Program-made: the position numbers and the translations under genes
Shown here: positions 59,331-64,000 of the stretch, one piece after another
Position numbering within the stretch: the stretch's first letter is position 1
How the letters are laid out: each line of letters begins with the position of its first letter
Assembly: GCA_037176725.1 (NCBI GenBank)
Contig: JAZBRS010000020.1
Span: forward strand, 103,698,501 to 103,762,500
Direction: 5' to 3'
DNA from: Posidonia oceanica
Lineage: Eukaryota; Streptophyta; Magnoliopsida; Alismatales; Posidoniaceae
Length of the DNA stretch: 64,000 nucleotides
Notes under the pieces: generated by a model
The model's input: the letters and a program-made list of their open reading frames with translations, nothing else
What the model was told of the DNA's origin: nothing
The model's database searches: none

Positions 59331-62071
59331 TCTCCTAAACTGGGATATTCTTCTTCCTAATAAAGTAGCTAATGCACAATCCATTGAAGGTCCCTTTACT
59401 GATTTACAAATCAGAGATAGTGTCTTCTCTCTACCTGAAGATAAATCTCCAGGACCTAATAGCTTTCCATTGTGTTTTTATCACAAATTTTGGGACTTGA
59501 TTAAGGAAGACCTATTTCAAGCCTTCCACTTTCTTCACTGATCTCTGGATTCTGATATTCTCAAGCTTATCAATCAAACTTTCATTGTCCTTATCCCCAA
59601 GAAGCTGAATGTTCAGATTGTCCAGGATTATCGACCTATTAGCTTACTCCATAATAGCTACAAAATTATAGCTAAATGCCTAGTGTCCCATCTATCTCCT
59701 ATTTTTGATAGCATCATTGATGATTCCCAAAGTGCCTTTCTAAAAGGACGCAACATCAGTGAATGTTTTCTTGTTGCCCAAGAAGCATTGCACTTCCTTC
59801 ATTCCTCCAATTCTAGAGGAGTAATGTTTAAATTAGGCTTTGAAAAGGCTTTCGATAATGTAAATTGGAACTTTTTATTGAATACTTTAGATGACTTTGG
59901 TTTTGGTTCCAAATGGTGTCCTAGATAAAAATGTGCATCTCTACAGTAAAATTTTTAGTACTGATAAATGATTCCCCAAAAGGGTATTTCGATGCTGCCA
60001 ATGGACTTAGACAAGGGGATCCTTTATCCCCCCTTTTATTTATTTTAGTCACCTACATCCTTAACAGGATGTTATGTCTTAGTAAGGAAAATAACTTGAT
60101 TAATGGGATCAAGTTTCCCCACAATGGTCTCAATGCCCTTAATATTCAATATGCAGACGATACCTTGCTGTTCCTAGAGCCCACTAAGATGGGCTTAATT
60201 AACCTTAAGAGAATACTATGTTGCTTTCAAGCTAGTTCTGGTTTGAGAATTAATTTTCATAAGTCATCTCTTACTGGGATTGGGATTTCTGCTACCCTCT
60301 CTGAGAGACTTAGCTCTATTTTGGGATGTGTCCAGGCTCCTTTACCCATATATTATCTTGGTATTCCCCTTAATTTCAATAAAGCATCATACAATGATTG
60401 GGTTGTTGTCTTGGATAAACTCCATGCTCAGCTAGATTCATGGAAAAGTAGATATCTATCCTTAGGGGGCGCCTCACTTTACTTAACTCTATCCTTTCAG
60501 CTATCCCTACGTATTACTTATCTGTATTACATATTTCTGTTAGAATTGAAAAAGAAATTGATAAAATCCACAAATGCTTCTTGTGGAATTCCAGTTGCTC
60601 TGATTTCAAGAGATACCATCTTGCTAGATGGCAGAATATCTATAGGAAAAAACACCACTATGGATTAGGGATAATCAACATTCGTAACTTTAACTATGCC
60701 TTTAAGTGCAAGCTTCTTTGGAACTTATTTGCACGCAAGGAAAACACCAAATGGTGCCATCTGGTTAGAAGTAGATACCTTAGCAATAACAACCTCCGTG
60801 CTATTCTGAACATCACCTCTAGCCATATATCTCCTTTATGAAAAGAGTTAAAATCATGTTTTGTGATTTTCAATAATTTCAGCTTCTTCTCAGCTCACAA
60901 TGATCAGTCCATTTTATTTTGGGAAAGTAGATGGTATGACCATACGCCCTTGAAATTGGTTTTTCCTAACCTTTACTATCTTGTGAAGAACAAAAATGGT
61001 CTCTTGCCAAGATGGTCTCCTCTTTTCCTCACTTGGGAGCTGACTTATTCAAGTTCAGCCTTGATCATTCTCTGGCTCTATTACTCCAACTTAGCAGCAT
61101 TATCAACTCAGTTGCTCTTTTAGCCGAGGCAGATTCTATTACTTGGTCTCTATCTCGGTCTAATGCTTTTACAGTTAGAAGTTGTTATGATATACTAAAC
61201 GATGCGGAGTTACGTTCTCAATTTAAGTCTACAATTTGGAAAAGTGTAGCTCCTCTTAAGGTTAAGGTATTTACTTGACTTGCAATGAAGGACAAAATTC
61301 TGACCTGTGTCAACTGCTTAGAAAAGGTTGGCATGGTTTGTCCCATTGCGTAATCTGCAGTTTTCAAGAGGAATCTGTTATACATATTTTCTTTCACTGT
61401 ACAGTCTCACAAGCTATATGGAATTTTTTCTTATACAATGCCAAATATCATTTATCCAATATAACCTGAGCTTAAATATTTACTTTGAAGCATCATTTCA
61501 ATTTTCAATTAAGCAATAAGAGCTGGAATACCTTAGTTCTAGCAACCTTTCAGTGTCTTTGGTTACACTGTAATGAAGTTATTTTTTGCAATAAAAGACG
61601 AGATATTACCTCAATATTTCTTCATATTATATCTCTAACTTCCTTTTGGTTAGACAATGTGGCTTCTAGACAGGGTGCGGCTGGCTCTATTACATCTTCT
61701 ATCCTCAGATCCATGCAGCATAGTTGGGATTTCAACAACACCACTTAGGGTTAAGTTAATGTTGACTCCGGGCTTACCCTGGCTAGACAAGGGCTGCCCT
61801 CCAAGCCTAATGCTGAATGGGGAAGATGGGAAGACAACAATTTTTCTCCTAAGCTGTAGATTGTGGCTGCTCTTCTCCTTTCTTCTTCTCTTTTCTTCTT
61901 CTTTTTTGGCAAACTCTCAGGGCTTTATATGTGACTTCATTCAATTTTTGTAATACTTTGTTATTGCCTCATGGGGTTCGAAACATAAACTTATGTCTAT
62001 TTTCTTGACGGTGGTACTCATCGTCAAGTTATTTTGATTAATATAATTACTACCATTTACAAAAAGAAAAA
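59331..62071 (+). pseudogene. LINE (L1-type) ORF2 remnant, 5' part outside the window
   Basis: Plant non-LTR retrotransposon. RT blocks in order: SPGPNSFPLCFYHKFWDLIK, LIPKK and DYRPISLL, DSQSAFLKGRNI, FEKAFDNVNW, GLRQGDPLSPLLFI and YADDTLLF (near 60150), then PIYYLGIPL. A zinc-binding zf-RVT-like region (TWSLSRSNAFTVRSCYDIL; WKSVAPLKVKVFT; C..C then HIFFHC) is at 61130-61430. TGA at 59539, a frameshift near 59915-59935 and several later frame changes make it inactive. The 3' UTR ends in an ATTACTACCATTTAC stretch and a short A-rich tail at 62060-62071, typical of plant L1 ends. Element C entered the ORF at 59331. Confidence 0.92.
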
Positions 62072-62990
62072 CATGTTCTTGCATCACTGGATCAAATTTT
62101 GCAATAATCTCAATGATGCTAAAAAAGTTCCCATTGTTGGATTCATAGATCTTCTTTTTTTCCCCCTCTAAATGCAAGATTACATTTAGCAAGATGTTTC
62201 ACCACAACAATGATCCTTAACAACAATATTTTCCAATGTTCCTTTTCTTTCTTAATATTCTCTTGAATGTTTTTGTCAATTGTCTCATTATTTCTCAATC
62301 TATTTTTTAATTCATCACATCTACTCATATTACTTATATGTTCATGACTTTTAAGCTTAGTGCCAAGATTTCTCCAATCATTCGTTCCTTAATTGACTAG
62401 TTGACTAGTACTAGTTTTCGAACTGAACAATTTGCAGCAAAAACAATATGCTTTGTCAACTATTTTTTAGTACACTAGCCATTTTCTATCATATGTTTCC
62501 CCATTGCCAATTTTCTAGTGTAAAATTGAGTAGAGAAGTGTCTATTGATTTCATTAATTGGAAAATTCAAATTGTTTTCTCTAATGGGCCCTCTTTCTAC
62601 CAATATATCTTTAAATTTTACATTAATGTTTTTCCAGTTTCCGAGTCATATATATCTTCTTGAACATAGTTTGGTATCTTTTTATTTTTTTTCTAATTCT
62701 TCTCTATTTTCCTCATCAACTATATGAGTCATATCTTATTTCTCCTTATTAATGATTGAAGTCTTTTTTGCTATTATTTGACCATCATCACCCAAAATAT
62801 ATATGATGTCACCTACTTCAAGAGAAACTAATGTTTTTCCAATTACTAATCCTTCTCTTGAACTAGATGATGAATTTTGTTTATTAAAAATGAACTTATC
62901 AAGAGCTCCCTTTTGAGATTGAGTTAATTTTTCAATTCTTCTTTTTTTTTTTCAACTTTTCATATCCACTCGGGTATTTTTTATTAGACG
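62072..62990 (-). pseudogene. hAT-type transposase fragment with TTF zinc finger
   Basis: Read leftward from about 62990: a Lys-rich start, RRIEKLTQSQKGALDKF, PNYVQEDIYDS, then (after a frameshift) GNWKNINVKFKDILVERGPI, NRHFSTQFYTRKLAMGETYD, the TTF-type zinc finger VDKAYCFCCKLF, GTNDWRNLGTKLKSHEHISN, AFRGG and NNGNFFSIIEIIAKFDPVMQ. This is the N-terminal half of a plant hAT-family (DUF4371-type) transposase. It has stops at WLVY* and LVN*. It ends at MQEH, where the LINE tail begins, so the LINE inserted here and the C-terminal half should be left of the window. I see no terminal inverted repeat. Confidence 0.85.
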
Positions 62991-63912
62991 TGATTTAAAA
63001 ATAAACACAACAAATATACAATCAAATCTTAGGAAGTAAAAATATATAAATAGACGCTATAGAATAGAAAGATAGGACCTTATATAACCGATGATCAACA
63101 CATACTTGGGGAATTTATCAATTGCAAAGGAGGTCTAAAGGAGTTGCTGATTGTGAGAATCCAAGAACAATAAGAGAGTGTTACAGTTTCTTGAGAGAGA
63201 AGTCAGAAGTGGAATATAAAGTTGTCGTTTGTGAGAAAAAAAAAAGTGATAACGGAATAGAGAAGACGTGATAACGAGGGAGTGAGAGGGAGAGAAAAAA
63301 CGTTGAAAGGTGGAAAGAGAAAAGCAAGATACTTTAATTATTGTTTTAAGAAAGGTGGAGAGATAAAAGTAGGATATTTTGATTGTTGTTTTGAATTATA
63401 TAATTTAATTAGAAAATTTTGAAAGAAGTTAATATTATTTTTAATTAGTGTAATTAATTAAAAATTAATTATTTACAAGCCTCCCAAATTTCCTGTTTAT
63501 AAGTCCCTTGATGTCATCAATTTATGGTTAAGTTCAAAACAAAGAATTAGCATAACTTAAAAGTTCATATGTTATCTGAAAATCTATATGGGTGCAATTT
63601 GGAATTATAAATGCCAAAATATATTATAATTAAGAAGTTACCACAAATTTATAATCTATATAACTGTTGAGCCTACACAAATTAACTAATACGTCCAGTT
63701 TGTCCAAGGTTCCGATTTGCATGTTTTTTGAAGTATGGGTTTAAACCTGAAACAAAGGCAAGCTGATACTGATCAACAACCCGAAGCTCCATTGACAGTT
63801 TAACAAAACCTCAGTGCACATTCCTATAATTTGTTCAGCCGATTTGACCAAAATCAAGACCAAGATAAAACTGCTGGATGCAAGATCATGAGGTGCAGCA
63901 TCACCAGCTCAG
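62991..63912. other. AT-rich flank between the TE nest and the host gene
   Basis: No gene seen. Probably includes the remaining 5' end of the hAT element and the 3' UTR/downstream region of the host gene. A 45-bp direct repeat lies at 63306-63395. I could not find a convincing polyadenylation signal on the minus strand. Confidence 0.6.
63306..63395. repeat. 45-bp tandem duplication
   Basis: 63306-63350 and 63351-63395 are two adjacent copies starting AAAGGTGG and containing ATACTTTAATTATTGTTTTA or ATATTTTGATTGTTGTTTTG. They differ at about nine positions. Confidence 0.8.
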
Positions 63913-64000
63913 TCAGAGCTTGGAAGTTGCAAGCTTGATGAGATCCTTCCTCAGTATCTTGCCGGACGCGTTCTTTGGTATGGCTTGTATGAATGCAACT
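63913..64000 (-). CDS. 4-coumarate:CoA-ligase-like enzyme, C-terminus, peroxisomal signal (partial)
   Basis: The last 28 codons of a host gene, running into the window from the right. It reads VAFIQAIPKNASGKILRKDL and then ends in a Ser-Lys-Leu C-terminus before TGA (63913-63915). The PK-x-x-SGKILRKDL motif is the A10 motif of acyl-activating enzymes; its Lys takes part in adenylate formation in the 4-coumarate:CoA ligase family. SKL at the very end is a type-1 peroxisomal targeting signal. That points to the peroxisomal 4CL-like clade, such as OPC-8:0:CoA ligase of jasmonate synthesis, rather than cytosolic 4CL (inference). The frame is intact and its codons are unlike the decayed neighbours, so it is probably a working gene. 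Confidence 0.85.
   Translation of the reverse strand, partial: VAFIQAIPKNASGKILRKDLIKLATSKL

Overview
This window is plant nuclear DNA made almost entirely of nested transposable elements. A short 3' end of a host gene sits at the extreme right. The main evidence is three giant Ty3/gypsy elements of the Tat/Ogre type. They have LTRs of 5.8-5.9 kb (two elements) or 3.1 kb (one), primer sites matching the 3' end of a plant tRNA-Arg, and a gag-PR-RT-RH-aRH-IN order with a second (archaeal-type) RNase H. Two of them also carry an extra sense ORF downstream of pol and tandem repeats in the 3' UTR. A plant L1-type LINE, a TTF-zinc-finger hAT transposase and the C-terminus of a 4-coumarate:CoA-ligase-like enzyme agree with a flowering plant. 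I cannot name the species.

Layout, outermost to innermost: (1) host gene end, minus strand, 63913-64000, then about 0.9 kb of AT-rich flank. (2) A decayed hAT transposase fragment, minus strand, about 62072-62990. (3) A LINE, plus strand, 59331-62071, inserted into the hAT; its 5' part is outside the window. (4) Gypsy element C, minus strand, 49021-59330 (5' LTR, leader, gag, PR, start of pol), inserted into the LINE ORF. (5) Gypsy element B, minus strand, 28285-49020 plus 1-1654, inserted into the pol of C at the start of RT. (6) Gypsy element A, plus strand, 1655-28284, complete with both LTRs and a perfect 5-bp target duplication (ACGGT), inserted into the 3'-UTR repeat array of B. The insertion order is therefore hAT, LINE, C, B, A. 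The missing left halves of B, C, LINE and hAT should lie, in that order, just left of the window.

All three gypsy elements are dead as autonomous elements. Gag-pol of A keeps one collinear frame but has nine premature stops and one frameshift; most stops look like C-to-T or G-to-A changes. B and C have more frameshifts. All polyprotein domains are still recognisable in A and B.

The most interesting signals are non-coding or accessory: a 3'-UTR built from small hairpin modules, with a 20-nt core (GATAAGTCCGATATCTTATC) kept while its spacers differ between A and B; two overlapping, mutually exclusive hairpins just upstream of that array; a U5 block with a GGTG/CACC hairpin and a roughly 500-bp leader block, both shared by A, B and C although most of the C LTR is unrelated; and the extra post-pol ORF, which looks like a plant-mobile-domain/DUF7745-type protein.
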